Shown here: positions 30,152 through 38,495 of the stretch, piece after piece
How the letters are laid out: every line of letters starts with the position of its first letter
Position numbering within the stretch: the stretch's first letter is position 1
Source of the DNA: Myxococcales bacterium
Lineage (GTDB): Bacteria; Myxococcota_A; Polyangia; Nannocystales; Nannocystaceae
Assembly: GCA_020633315.1 (NCBI GenBank)
Contig: JACKDV010000012.1
Coordinates: 62,001-126,000 of the forward strand
DNA length: 64,000 nucleotides
Direction: 5' to 3'
The notes under the pieces: generated by a model
What the model was told of the DNA's origin: nothing
The model's input: the letters and a program-made list of their open reading frames with translations, nothing else
Databases searched by the model: none
Program-made: the position numbers and the translations under genes

Positions 30152-30394
30152 ATGCTTCTCGCAGTGCTCGGGACGATGGAGATCATCATCATCGTCGCCG
30201 TGGTCCTCCTCATCTTCGGCCCGTCGAAGCTGCCTCAGCTCGGCGAGGGCGTGGGCAAGATGCTCCGTGGCTTCCGCAAGGAGATGAAGGCGGTCGAAGA
30301 GGACAAGGCGGCCGAGGCTGCCAAGGCGATCGACGCCGATGCGGATCGCGAGGGCGAGATCGACGTCACGCCCAAGAAGTCGAGCAAGGCCTGA
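30152..30394 (+). CDS. tatA: Sec-independent translocase subunit TatA/E
   Basis: An 80-residue protein with a single N-terminal membrane helix (about 9-21), the hinge motif FGPSKLPQLG (22-31), then an amphipathic helix and a charged tail, as in TatA. TatA subunits assemble around TatBC to export folded proteins. The length and absence of an extended tail fit TatA rather than TatB. No tatB or tatC is in the window. A start at 30152 matches the usual N-terminus; the ATG at 30176 would remove part of it. No clear Shine-Dalgarno precedes either. Confidence 0.92.
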   Translation: MLLAVLGTMEIIIIVAVVLLIFGPSKLPQLGEGVGKMLRGFRKEMKAVEEDKAAEAAKAIDADADREGEIDVTPKKSSKA

Positions 30395-30440
30395 GCGGAT
30401 CCCGGCCGAGGCCCGCGCCGCTCGGGCCCGAGCCAGGCGC

Positions 30441-31211
30441 CTAGCTGGGCGGCCGCAGCCGTCGCTTGAGCGCCGCGGCCAGCCGCGGCGGCAGGTGGGG
30501 GTCGCGGCGCAGCTCCTCGAGATCACGGCGCCCGAGCAGCCCCAGCAGGCGCAGCGCCGTGGCCAGCGGTAGCCGTGGGTTGCGGACCAGGGCCCGACGC
30601 ACTCGCGGCGCGGTGCCCCAGCGTCGCGATCGCAGCACCAGCCCCAGCACCGCGGCCGAGCTGCCGCGGGCGGTGGCGATCCGCAGGATGTCGTCCTCGG
30701 TGACGTGGGGGTTGGACAGCAGAAGCCGCACCACGTCGGCGTGGGGATCGGCGAGCAGGCGCTCGAGCACCGTGCGATCCCACGAGCGCGCCAGGCTCTT
30801 GCGCTCGCCCAGGGTCAGGGGGCGGGTGCCGGGCACCAACGGTCGGGGAGCGCCAGCCTGCTCGTCCTCCACCTGCGACTGCGAGAGCATCAGGTCGAGG
30901 CAGGCGGCGAGGCCCCGCGCCTCGGCGGCCTCGAAGATCGCCTGGCGGCAGGGGTAGGGCAGGCGGTCGCCCCCGAAGAGATCCACCGCCGCAAGCAGGC
31001 TCACGTCGAAGGGCGGACCACCAGCTCGCCCGGCGGTGGCCAGGGTATCCAGCAGCCACGCCGCGTCGGGAGGATCGGCCGCCTCCACGATCTCGGCCAG
31101 CCGCGCCATCCGCATGAACCGCTCGGGAAGCACGGCCAGCCGTCGAGCCACGCTACGGGCATCGAGCCCCACGAGGCATGCGGCGGCCTGGGTCGTGTGC
31201 TCGTCCCTCAC
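30441..31211 (-). CDS. Uncharacterised helical-repeat protein
   Basis: About 256 residues if started at GTG 31211; the frame is open upstream into the next gene, so the start is uncertain. The protein is Leu/Ala/Arg-rich and predicted helical. Two similar helical units are visible near the C-terminus, LLLSNPHVTEDDILRIAT and ALVRNPRLPLATALRLL, of the HEAT/DUF2336-like sort, ending in a basic KRRLRPPS. No signal peptide or membrane segment is seen. It follows the zinc-ribbon gene on the same strand. No function is proposed. Confidence 0.6.
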   Translation of the reverse strand: MRDEHTTQAAACLVGLDARSVARRLAVLPERFMRMARLAEIVEAADPPDAAWLLDTLATAGRAGGPPFDVSLLAAVDLFGGDRLPYPCRQAIFEAAEARGLAACLDLMLSQSQVEDEQAGAPRPLVPGTRPLTLGERKSLARSWDRTVLERLLADPHADVVRLLLSNPHVTEDDILRIATARGSSAAVLGLVLRSRRWGTAPRVRRALVRNPRLPLATALRLLGLLGRRDLEELRRDPHLPPRLAAALKRRLRPPS

Positions 31212-31266
31212 GACGGCGTCCAGTCTTGCACGCCGCAGAGCCCCGAGCTGCGACGATCGACCGCGC

Positions 31267-32532
31267 TCACTCGCCCTTGACGTACTGGCGGTAGAGCTTC
31301 TCGAGCAAGGGTCGAGGATCGACGGTGTCCTCGAGCGCCACGCTCGCCGCCACCAGCCCACCGGCGAGCAGCGTCAGCAGCACTACCATCACGATCCCGA
31401 GCGTGGACATGCCGGGCGGCGGCACCTCTTGCTCGAGGTCGCCGAGCGCCTCCAGGCGCGGGCGCTTGCGCCGCGGCTTGGGCTCGGCCTCGGTGGCCTC
31501 CTCGTCCTGCTCGCTCCGCGCGGGCTTGGCCCGGCCGGGCGGCGTGTGGGGCGGGATCCGGTTGCGCTCGGAGGGCGTGGCCTCCTCGGGCTCCACGTCA
31601 ACGTCGAGCTCGTCCTCGGCCTCGGCGGCCCGACGGGCGGCGTCTCGCTGGGCCTGGAGCTCGCGCCGGGCTGCCTCGCGAGCTTCCGTGGGCACCATCA
31701 CGGTCGGGGCCTCCTCGGCCTCGTCGAAGGTCGGGTGCGCCTCGTCGGCGGTGGGTGCAGGCCCGACGACGGTGCGCCCGGGACGAGGCGGCCGGCTCTC
31801 GGGGGCGGGCGAGGGCGTGGCCTGAGGCGCGCGGACGGGCGGCCGCGTGCGGCTGGGCGGGGCGACGGTGAGGGCGTCCTCGTCGATGCGGGGCTCGGGC
31901 TCGCGGACCGCGACCTCCTCGGCCGGCCGGGGCACCCGCACCTCGAGGTCGTCCACGGTGGTCATCCGGCGCCGCACGGGCGGCACGGCGGAGGCGGCCG
32001 GACGCTCCGGCTCGGCGGGTGGTCGCGGGCTGGCCTCGGGCTGCGGCACCACGGGTCGAGCCGGCTCGCGCGGGGGGGTGACCGCCGGCGTGCGGGGCTC
32101 GGGTCGCGCTGCTGCGGGCTCGGAGGGTCTTGCGACGAGCTCGGGGCGCGCAGCGATGGGCTCGGGGCGCGCAGCGATGGGCTCGGGGCGCGCAGCGACC
32201 ACGGGCTCCGGCGTTGCGGCGACGGGCTCGGGGAGCGGCGCCACCACGGGCTCGGGTGCCGTGACGGGCTCCAGCCGCGGGGTGACCACGGGCTCGGGCT
32301 CGGGTGCCGCCTCCTCGATGGGGGCGGCGCTGAGGCTGGCTCGGTAGTCGGCGGCCGAGCGGAAGCCGCTGGCCATGCGCATGCCTTCCTCCACCAGGCC
32401 GGGATCGTTGGCCGCGGCGAAGTCGAGGATCATCCGGAATGCGCAGTGCGGGCACGCGACCTGCACCAACGCCGCAATCTGGTCGTCGGGGAGCTCGAAG
32501 GGCCCGGCGCACTCGGGGCAGGAGATGATCAT
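31267..32532 (-). CDS. Zinc-ribbon protein with Pro-rich repeats and C-terminal membrane anchor
   Basis: A 421-residue protein beginning at MIISCPECAGPFELPDDQ. The N-terminal CPEC...CPHC pair is an MJ0042-type zinc ribbon (residues 5-8 and 27-30). The middle (about 70-345) is low-complexity Pro/Glu/Ala/Arg sequence with 7-residue PEPIAAR repeats. One membrane helix lies near 383-405 (STLGIVMVVLLTLLAGGLVA), leaving about 17 residues beyond it. The N-terminal zinc ribbon, presumably cytoplasmic, joined by a long linker to an inner-membrane anchor is a layout common in deltaproteobacteria; function is unknown. The start at 32532 is 10 bases from the stop of the barrel-protein gene upstream. Confidence 0.75.
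   Translation of the reverse strand: MIISCPECAGPFELPDDQIAALVQVACPHCAFRMILDFAAANDPGLVEEGMRMASGFRSAADYRASLSAAPIEEAAPEPEPVVTPRLEPVTAPEPVVAPLPEPVAATPEPVVAARPEPIAARPEPIAARPELVARPSEPAAARPEPRTPAVTPPREPARPVVPQPEASPRPPAEPERPAASAVPPVRRRMTTVDDLEVRVPRPAEEVAVREPEPRIDEDALTVAPPSRTRPPVRAPQATPSPAPESRPPRPGRTVVGPAPTADEAHPTFDEAEEAPTVMVPTEAREAARRELQAQRDAARRAAEAEDELDVDVEPEEATPSERNRIPPHTPPGRAKPARSEQDEEATEAEPKPRRKRPRLEALGDLEQEVPPPGMSTLGIVMVVLLTLLAGGLVAASVALEDTVDPRPLLEKLYRQYVKGE
32140..32202. repeat. 21-bp tandem repeat inside the zinc-ribbon gene
   Basis: Three consecutive copies of a 21-bp unit begin at 32140, 32161 and 32182; the third diverges at its end. They encode the 7-residue PEPIAAR repeat and keep the frame. 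Confidence 0.8.
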
Positions 32533-32542
32533 GGGCGGACCG

Positions 32543-33505
32543 TCAGAAGTCGAGGCCGACGGAGACGGTGTACTGCTGCTGGAGGCCCGAGCCGTCGACG
32601 ACCGTCTCCCCGTCGACGCTTCCCTCGGACTTGCCACCGGGTACGAACATGGCTTCGACGCCGACCCGGATGACGCTGAAGATCATGCGGAGGCCGAGGT
32701 GGGGTCGATGACGAACGATCGACCCGCCGTTCTGGAACACGAACTCGCTGGCGGGCTTGTGGGTCGCGTTGGGATCCCCGGCCGGGAAGTCACACGCAGC
32801 AGGGTCCTCGTTGTACGCGTCGTCGAACTCGTCACACGATGGGTTGGCGTTGAGCACCTGCGAGCGGGAGATGATGATGAGCGCCTCGTAGCCCACGTAG
32901 GGGGTGAGGCTGAAGGTCTTCCCCAGACCGAACAGGTGCGAGATGGTGACGGCCGGAGCGGCCGTCGTCATGTTGAGGTCCTTGGCGCCGAGCAGCCGCG
33001 AGAACGAGCCACGGATGGCGATGGACGGGATCGGCAGGTGGTGGAAGCCCTCGTGGAACGCGATCTTGCCGTAGCCGGTGAGGGCCCACATCCGGCTGTC
33101 GAACACATGGGTCGCTCCAGCACCGACCTCGAGGCCGGGCCACAGACCCTTGCGCCCCATGATCTGCATGCTCGGCACAGCGGTGTCTGCGCCATCCGAG
33201 GTGTTGCGCCAGTAGTTCTGGCTCGCGGAGATCGTGTTGATCGTGACGTCGGCCGACAACGCAAAGCCCGACAGACCCAGCGAATCGGCGGTGTCCATCG
33301 GCTGCGGAGCGATGATGGTGCCCAGCTCCGAGGACAGGCTGCGGAACGCGGCGTTGTCCTGGACGATGACGGTGTTGCTCCCTTGCTGCTCGAGCGAGCC
33401 AAGGGGCGTCAGATCGAGATCGTATTTTCCCGCCTCCGCCGTGGACGGCCACAGCGCCAGCCCGACGGCAGTGAAGGCCAGAAGATGCACAAACCGGCGA
33501 TGCAT
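32543..33505 (-). CDS. Putative outer-membrane beta-barrel protein
   Basis: A 320-residue protein with a clean signal peptide (MHRRFVHLLAFTAVGLALWP, then STAEAG). The mature part alternates short hydrophobic and polar stretches with many aromatic and Gly residues, and ends in a strand finishing at Phe (YTVSVGLDF), the usual signature for insertion by the BAM machinery. A Cys pair (SCDEFDDAYNEDPAACDF, about 245-262) probably forms a loop disulfide. No specific family was recognised. The zinc-ribbon gene begins 10 bases downstream, so the two are likely co-transcribed from the promoter at 33537-33564. Confidence 0.7.
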   Translation of the reverse strand: MHRRFVHLLAFTAVGLALWPSTAEAGKYDLDLTPLGSLEQQGSNTVIVQDNAAFRSLSSELGTIIAPQPMDTADSLGLSGFALSADVTINTISASQNYWRNTSDGADTAVPSMQIMGRKGLWPGLEVGAGATHVFDSRMWALTGYGKIAFHEGFHHLPIPSIAIRGSFSRLLGAKDLNMTTAAPAVTISHLFGLGKTFSLTPYVGYEALIIISRSQVLNANPSCDEFDDAYNEDPAACDFPAGDPNATHKPASEFVFQNGGSIVRHRPHLGLRMIFSVIRVGVEAMFVPGGKSEGSVDGETVVDGSGLQQQYTVSVGLDF

Positions 33506-33536
33506 GCGGGCTCCGAGCTTGGATCGGCGGGCGGAG

Positions 33537-33564
33537 CGTATCTTGCGCCGACACGGCGTGTCAA
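33537..33564 (-). promoter_or_regulatory. Sigma70-like promoter of the barrel-protein gene
   Basis: On the minus strand a consensus TTGACA (33564-33559) and GATACG (33542-33537) are separated by 16 bases. This gives a leader of about 25 bases to the ATG at 33505, with GGAG just upstream of the start codon. Confidence 0.6.
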
Positions 33565-33751
33565 GGATTGCGACCACCGCCGTTCCAGGAGATCGCCAAG
33601 GATCCAAGGTGGTTTCGCGATCGACTCGCCGCCGACGGCGCCACCATCCCGGGCTCCGGGACCAGGATCGGCACCAGGAGCCGTTCGACACGGCTGACGT
33701 TGCCGTGGGTCGAAGGGCGTTGCTACGGTCCTCGCGCTCGTTGGCGGCCCG

Positions 33752-35935
33752 GTGAAGCGCAGCTCCGATACGTCTCGCGCGGCCGGCGACGAGGCTCGCG
33801 GCACCATCAGCCCCTGGCTCTGGTCGCTCCTGCTCGTGCTCGTGCTGGGCTCCACGGCGGATCTCGCCTGGCCCGGAGCACCGAAATGGTTCTCCGGCGT
33901 CGTCGAGACCTGCCGCGTCGGTCTGCTCGCGGTGGTGACCACGTGGGTGATCGCCGGAGCTCCCGGGCTGGGACGCAGGGGGAGTCGAGGGGCACGGCTC
34001 GCGGCCGCGGTGGCGGGGCTGGGAGTCGCCGTCGCGGTGGCCCTGATCCTCGAGCCCGTGCTCGCGTCCATGGTCGGCTTGGTCTCGCTCACCGCGGGCC
34101 TGACGATCCGCGTGCGACTGGCCGCGCCCATCGGCGCCCCGCGGATCGAGCTGGTCCGCACCGCGTTGCTGCTGCTGCTGTTCCCGCTGTCGCTGACCAG
34201 CCCCGCGGTGCTCGTGCCCGAGGCGGACTGGTGGGTGCCGGTGCTCGGGCGCCACGGCGTGGCCGCGCTGATCTCCTTGGTGCTCGCGTGGGGCATCGAC
34301 GGCTTCAGCGGCTACGAGCGCGTGGCCGGCCAGCGGATCCTGCGACGCCCCGGGGCTCGCGGACCCGCCATGCTGGGCGTGCTGGTGGTGGCGCTGCTGG
34401 TCGCGGTGGCGGGGGTGATCGCCTTGCACCTCGAGGTGCGCTCGGCCGCGCTCGCGGTGCTCGTGGCCCTGGCCTCGGGCACGGTGATGGTCGTGGTGCT
34501 CTCGCAGCGCTTCGCGGTGTCGTCCACGCTGAGCATGGTGGGCATCGCCATCGGCGTGGCCGCGCTCATCGTGGTGCAGTCGGTGGCCACCGGCTTCCAG
34601 CACGAGTTCGAGCGCCGGGTGCTGGGCGTCTACGCCCACATCAACGTGACCCGCTCGTTCGGGATCTCGGAGTACCGCCGCTTCGAGGCGTACCTGCGCA
34701 CGATCCCCGGCGTGGTGGGGGCGAGCCCCTTCGTCTACTACGCCATGGCCCTCGCGCCGGTCGATCCCGAGGGCGAGCGCGAGGGCGACATCCGCCGCGC
34801 CAGCGTGCTGGTCAAGGGCATCGAGCCCCAGACGGCGCACGAGGTGATCGACCTGGCCGATCACCTCGAGGCAGGCGGCGACGACTCGGTGGAGATCGCC
34901 GACCTCCGCTCGGAGCTCGTGCTCCAGCCGATCCGCGATCGCGAGGACGACCGGCTGCCGCCCGTGATCGCGGCCACCCCCGATCCCCGCGGGCCCAGCT
35001 GGTACGAGGCGGCGCTGCGGGCCTACCGGGCCCAGCCCGATCACCTCAAGTACGGCCGCCGCCGGGCGGTGGCGCTCGACGAGGACGAGTGGCCCCTGGA
35101 GGTGGAGGGCCGCGACCCCGCCGACGATCTCGATCCCGAGACCCTGCCCACGATGTTCGTGGGGGTCACCCTCGCGCGCGAGCTCGAGCTGGCCAAGGGC
35201 GACGTGGTGAGCCTGGTCGATCCCGGGGCCACCTTCGATACCTCGGAGGCCCCCGAATTCCGCCACTACCGGGTGGCGGGGGTGTTCCGGGCCGGCTTCC
35301 AGGAGTACGACAGCCGCCTGGTCTACGTGCACATCAAGGAGCTGCAGTACTTCAAGTATCGCGGCAAGGACACGGTCTCCGGCATCGACCTGCGCCTGGC
35401 CGATCCCTACGAGGCGCCCGAGGTGGAGCAGGTGCTGCGCCAGACGATCGGCGACGACGAGTACTCGATCCTCGAGTGGCAGAAGCTCAACGCCAACCTG
35501 TTCCAGAGCATCCGCACCCAGAAGTCGATCCTCACCGTGATCCTCAGCCTGGTGAGCACCGTGGCGGGCTTCAACGTGCTCGCGGCGCTGTGGACCATGG
35601 TGGTGCGCCGCACCGCCGAGATCGCGATCCTGAGCACCATGGGCTCCTCGGAGGGCGGGGTGGCCCGCATCTTCCAGTTCGCGGGCATGAGCATCGGGGC
35701 CGTGGGCTCGGTCGCCGGCGTGGGCTTCGGCCTGGTGCTGTGCTGGCTGGTGGAGCTGTATGGCTACACCCTCGACCCCGAGGTCTACTTCATCGAGCAC
35801 CTACCGGTGGAGATCAGCGTGGACCAGGTGGGCATCGTGCTGCTGGTGACCATGGCGATCAGCTTCTTCGCGACCGTGCCCCCCTCGCTGCGTGCAGCCA
35901 AGCTGCGCCCGGTGGAGGGGCTGCGCTTCGAGTGA
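33752..35935 (+). CDS. LolC/E-like ABC transporter permease with extra N-terminal membrane domain
   Basis: A 727-residue FtsX/MacB-type permease. The core has a first helix (about 262-282, followed by ATGFQHEFERRV), a large periplasmic domain (about 283-590) and three C-terminal helices with VVRRTAEIAILSTMGSSEGG between them. This matches LolC/LolE, which pull lipoproteins out of the inner membrane for transport to the outer membrane. Ahead of the core are about 250 residues with several more hydrophobic segments, not present in standard LolC. The GTG at 33752 is the start. The partner permease follows after one base; no LolD-type ATPase is adjacent. Confidence 0.8.
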   Translation: MKRSSDTSRAAGDEARGTISPWLWSLLLVLVLGSTADLAWPGAPKWFSGVVETCRVGLLAVVTTWVIAGAPGLGRRGSRGARLAAAVAGLGVAVAVALILEPVLASMVGLVSLTAGLTIRVRLAAPIGAPRIELVRTALLLLLFPLSLTSPAVLVPEADWWVPVLGRHGVAALISLVLAWGIDGFSGYERVAGQRILRRPGARGPAMLGVLVVALLVAVAGVIALHLEVRSAALAVLVALASGTVMVVVLSQRFAVSSTLSMVGIAIGVAALIVVQSVATGFQHEFERRVLGVYAHINVTRSFGISEYRRFEAYLRTIPGVVGASPFVYYAMALAPVDPEGEREGDIRRASVLVKGIEPQTAHEVIDLADHLEAGGDDSVEIADLRSELVLQPIRDREDDRLPPVIAATPDPRGPSWYEAALRAYRAQPDHLKYGRRRAVALDEDEWPLEVEGRDPADDLDPETLPTMFVGVTLARELELAKGDVVSLVDPGATFDTSEAPEFRHYRVAGVFRAGFQEYDSRLVYVHIKELQYFKYRGKDTVSGIDLRLADPYEAPEVEQVLRQTIGDDEYSILEWQKLNANLFQSIRTQKSILTVILSLVSTVAGFNVLAALWTMVVRRTAEIAILSTMGSSEGGVARIFQFAGMSIGAVGSVAGVGFGLVLCWLVELYGYTLDPEVYFIEHLPVEISVDQVGIVLLVTMAISFFATVPPSLRAAKLRPVEGLRFE

Positions 35936-35936
35936 G

Positions 35937-37397
35937 ATGGCGGCGCGACGAACCCTCACCCGCTGGCCGGTGGTGCGGCTGCTCGCGGCCCGGCTCATGC
36001 TGCGGGACACGCCGCCGAGCCCCCGCGTGCGGCGGATGCTCGTCGGCTCCTCGCTGGTGATGCTGGGCTGCGCGCTGCCGCTGTGGCTGGGGGTGCACCA
36101 GCTGTGGCTGGTGGCGGTGCTCGGGGTGGCGAGCATGGTGGGCCTGGCGGCGATCTGCCTGCGGCTGTTCAACCCCGCCATGGCCGTCTCGGTGGTGGGA
36201 GTGGCCCTGGCCTGCGCCAGCCTCATGACCGCGCTGTCGGTCACCACCGGCTTCCAGCTCGAGATCACCCGGGCCCTCGCCCGCCTCAACGGCCACGTGC
36301 TGCTCACCAAGTACGGGCTGGACTTCTTCGAGTACGAGCAGGTCGCCGATCGCTGGAAGGCGGAGCCCGAGGTGATCGCGGCCTCGCCCTTCGCCTACTC
36401 GATGGTGGCGGTGGTGCCCGAGCCCGCGGGCGACGGCGAGGACGTGGCGGTCGAGGTGCTCGACGAGAGCAGCGGCGACGAGCCGCCCTCGGCCGGGCCC
36501 GCCATCGTGGTGGGCAAGGGCATCGACCCGCGTCGGGCGGCCGAGCTGGAGGGCTTCGGCGAGATCCTCGGGCGGGGCGATCCCTCGGTGCTGCGCCCGG
36601 GCGACACCCGTCACCTGCCGGGCATCGTGCTCGGCCGCGGCCTCGCGGCGCGCCTGGGCGTGGAGGTGGGCGACCGGGTGCGGGTGGTGGTGCCGACCGA
36701 GGTCGGGGGCGAGGCCGGCCCGCCGCGCTATGCGGTGTTCGACCTGCTCGACACGCTGAGCACCGGCACCAGCGAGGTGGACCGCAACATGGCGCTGATG
36801 CACCTGAGCGCCGGGCAGTCGCTGTTCTTCCGCGAGGGGCGGGTGACCGGCATCGAGTTCGAGCTGAGCGACCCCGAGCTGGCCGAGGTGGTGGCCGCAC
36901 GCATGACGGCCGAGCTCCCCCAGGTCTACCGGGTGAGCACCTGGCGCGAGACCAACTCGCCCATGCTCATCGGCCTCGAGCAGATCCGCGCCACGCTCTC
37001 GCTGGTGCTGGGGCTGATGGTGGTGGTGGCCGCGTCCTCGCTCATCGCCAGCCTGCTGCTGCTGGTGCGACGCAAGCGGCACGACGTGGCGGTGATGATG
37101 GCGGTGGGCGGCGCTCGCTCGCTGGTGTTCTGGGTGTTCGAGGCGGTGGGCCTGCTCGCGGGCGGGGTGGGGGCCGTGCTGGGCCTGGCCCTGGGGGGCC
37201 TGTACTGCCTGGTGATCGACACCTTCCGCTACCCGCTGGGCAGCGACATCTACCCGGTCGATCACCTGCCGGTGGTGGTGCAGGCCGTCGACGCCCTGGG
37301 GCCGGCCCTGGCCGCGGTGGGCCTGTGCGGCCTGGCCAGCGGCCCCGTGGCGATGCTCGCCGCCCGCGTGCGCGTGGTGGCGTCGCTGCAGCGCTGA
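35937..37397 (+). CDS. LolC/E-like ABC transporter permease
   Basis: A 486-residue protein paralogous to its upstream neighbour: two helices near 45-75, a helix near 80-100 running into LSVTTGFQLEITRALARLNG, a periplasmic domain to about 355, and three C-terminal helices with LLVRRKRHDVAVMMAVGGAR between the first two. The two genes are one base apart (TGA, G, ATG), so they probably form a heterodimeric Lol-type complex. The many lipoproteins in this window are plausible cargo, but that is inference. The stop codon lies inside a duplicated 31-bp segment. Confidence 0.8.
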   Translation: MAARRTLTRWPVVRLLAARLMLRDTPPSPRVRRMLVGSSLVMLGCALPLWLGVHQLWLVAVLGVASMVGLAAICLRLFNPAMAVSVVGVALACASLMTALSVTTGFQLEITRALARLNGHVLLTKYGLDFFEYEQVADRWKAEPEVIAASPFAYSMVAVVPEPAGDGEDVAVEVLDESSGDEPPSAGPAIVVGKGIDPRRAAELEGFGEILGRGDPSVLRPGDTRHLPGIVLGRGLAARLGVEVGDRVRVVVPTEVGGEAGPPRYAVFDLLDTLSTGTSEVDRNMALMHLSAGQSLFFREGRVTGIEFELSDPELAEVVAARMTAELPQVYRVSTWRETNSPMLIGLEQIRATLSLVLGLMVVVAASSLIASLLLLVRRKRHDVAVMMAVGGARSLVFWVFEAVGLLAGGVGAVLGLALGGLYCLVIDTFRYPLGSDIYPVDHLPVVVQAVDALGPALAAVGLCGLASGPVAMLAARVRVVASLQR

Positions 37398-37452
37398 GGA
37401 GGAGGGGGTCGAGCCGCCGCCGCGCTGAGGTGGTGGGGGTCGAGCCGCCGCC
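37391..37452. repeat. 31-bp tandem duplication spanning a stop codon
   Basis: Two adjacent copies start at 37391 and 37422, differing at two bases; each begins GCGCTGAGG and ends GTCGAGCCGCCGCC. The first copy contains the TGA of the second Lol-like permease. Confidence 0.85.
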
Positions 37453-37466
37453 GCGTGGGGCGGAGC

Positions 37467-38312
37467 TCAGCCCGCCTGGTCTTGCTCGGCGCCTTCGGGC
37501 GCAGCCTCGTCGCCGGGGGCCTCGCCGCCCTCGGCCGCCGCCCCGTCGCCCGCCTCGAGGGTCACGATCTTCTTCTGGGCCACGGTCTTGGAGAAGTCGG
37601 AGCAGCAGTCCATCGTGATGTAGGCCGCCCACTCGTCCGCCGCGTGCTTGTTGTCGCCCAGCAGCTCGTAGGTCAGCGCCGCTCCCGCGTGGGCCATCTT
37701 GTCGGAGCGGTAGGTGTTCTGGGCCTTCATATAGGTCCTGAGGGCCTCTTCGTTCTTGCTCTGGCCACGCAGCGCATCGCCGAGCTCGGTGAACACGAAC
37801 TGGGCCTTGGGGTCGAGCTCGGCCACCTCGCGCAGCACCTCCTCGGCCTTGGCGAAGCTGCCGGCCTCCTTGAGCTGGCGACCGTAGGAGAGCCCGAACT
37901 CGCTGTTCTCGGGGTCGGCGGCGAAGGCCTGGCCGTAGGCCTCGGCTGCCTCGGCGTGCTTGCCCTGCATCATCCGCGAGGTGCCCAGCGCGTACATCAG
38001 GCGGGCGTCGTCGGGCGTGGCGGCGACGGCCTTGGCGAGCAGGGTCTCGGCCTCCTCGTACTTCTTCTCCTCGAGCCGCACCCGGCCCAGGCCGCCCACG
38101 GCCTTGGGGTGATCGGGGTGGGTCTCGAGGACCCGCAGGTAGATCTTCTCGGCGTCCTCGAGCTTGTTGTTGCGCACCCGCGCCGCCGCCTCCTCGAGAT
38201 CGGACTCGAGCTTGGCCGCGATTTCCTCCGGGGTGAGCTCCTTCTTGTTGTCGCACCCGGGCACGAGCATCAGGGCGGCGAGCAGGACGGGGGCAAGGCG
38301 CAGGGTCCTCAT
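37467..38312 (-). CDS. TPR-repeat lipoprotein
   Basis: A 281-residue protein with lipobox VPGC (Cys20) and a helical body of about five TPR units (about 30-235), for example AEKIYLRVLETHPDHPKAVG and AEAYGQAFAADPENSEFGLS. The C-terminus after about 250 is a Gly/Ala/Glu/Pro tail. TPR lipoproteins act as scaffolds at the membrane; partners are unknown. The gene is convergent with the Lol-like permeases and divergent from the AttH-like gene. Confidence 0.85.
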   Translation of the reverse strand: MRTLRLAPVLLAALMLVPGCDNKKELTPEEIAAKLESDLEEAAARVRNNKLEDAEKIYLRVLETHPDHPKAVGGLGRVRLEEKKYEEAETLLAKAVAATPDDARLMYALGTSRMMQGKHAEAAEAYGQAFAADPENSEFGLSYGRQLKEAGSFAKAEEVLREVAELDPKAQFVFTELGDALRGQSKNEEALRTYMKAQNTYRSDKMAHAGAALTYELLGDNKHAADEWAAYITMDCCSDFSKTVAQKKIVTLEAGDGAAAEGGEAPGDEAAPEGAEQDQAG

Positions 38313-38495
38313 CGAAGCTCGTGGTTAGCACGCGGCGCGAAAGGCTGTCCATCGGGGCCTCGGGCGCTCGCGCGGCGATTGCGGGCGGCCAGGGCCGCCT
38401 TGATGCCTGGGCCCTGGGGTGATGCGGTCCACGCCCGCCGAGGGGACGTGGCATGCTGGTCGCGCTGGGCCTGTCGTGGCCCGCCCCGTTGCAGG

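Noticed and set aside
33506..35800. N-terminal extension of the beta-barrel protein gene across the Lol-like gene
   Set aside because: The sequence is antisense to a clear permease gene; ATG 33505 begins with a proper signal peptide and has a promoter just upstream.
37455..38495. Upstream extension of the AttH-like gene
   Set aside because: It is antisense to the TPR lipoprotein and has no relation to the family-like part.
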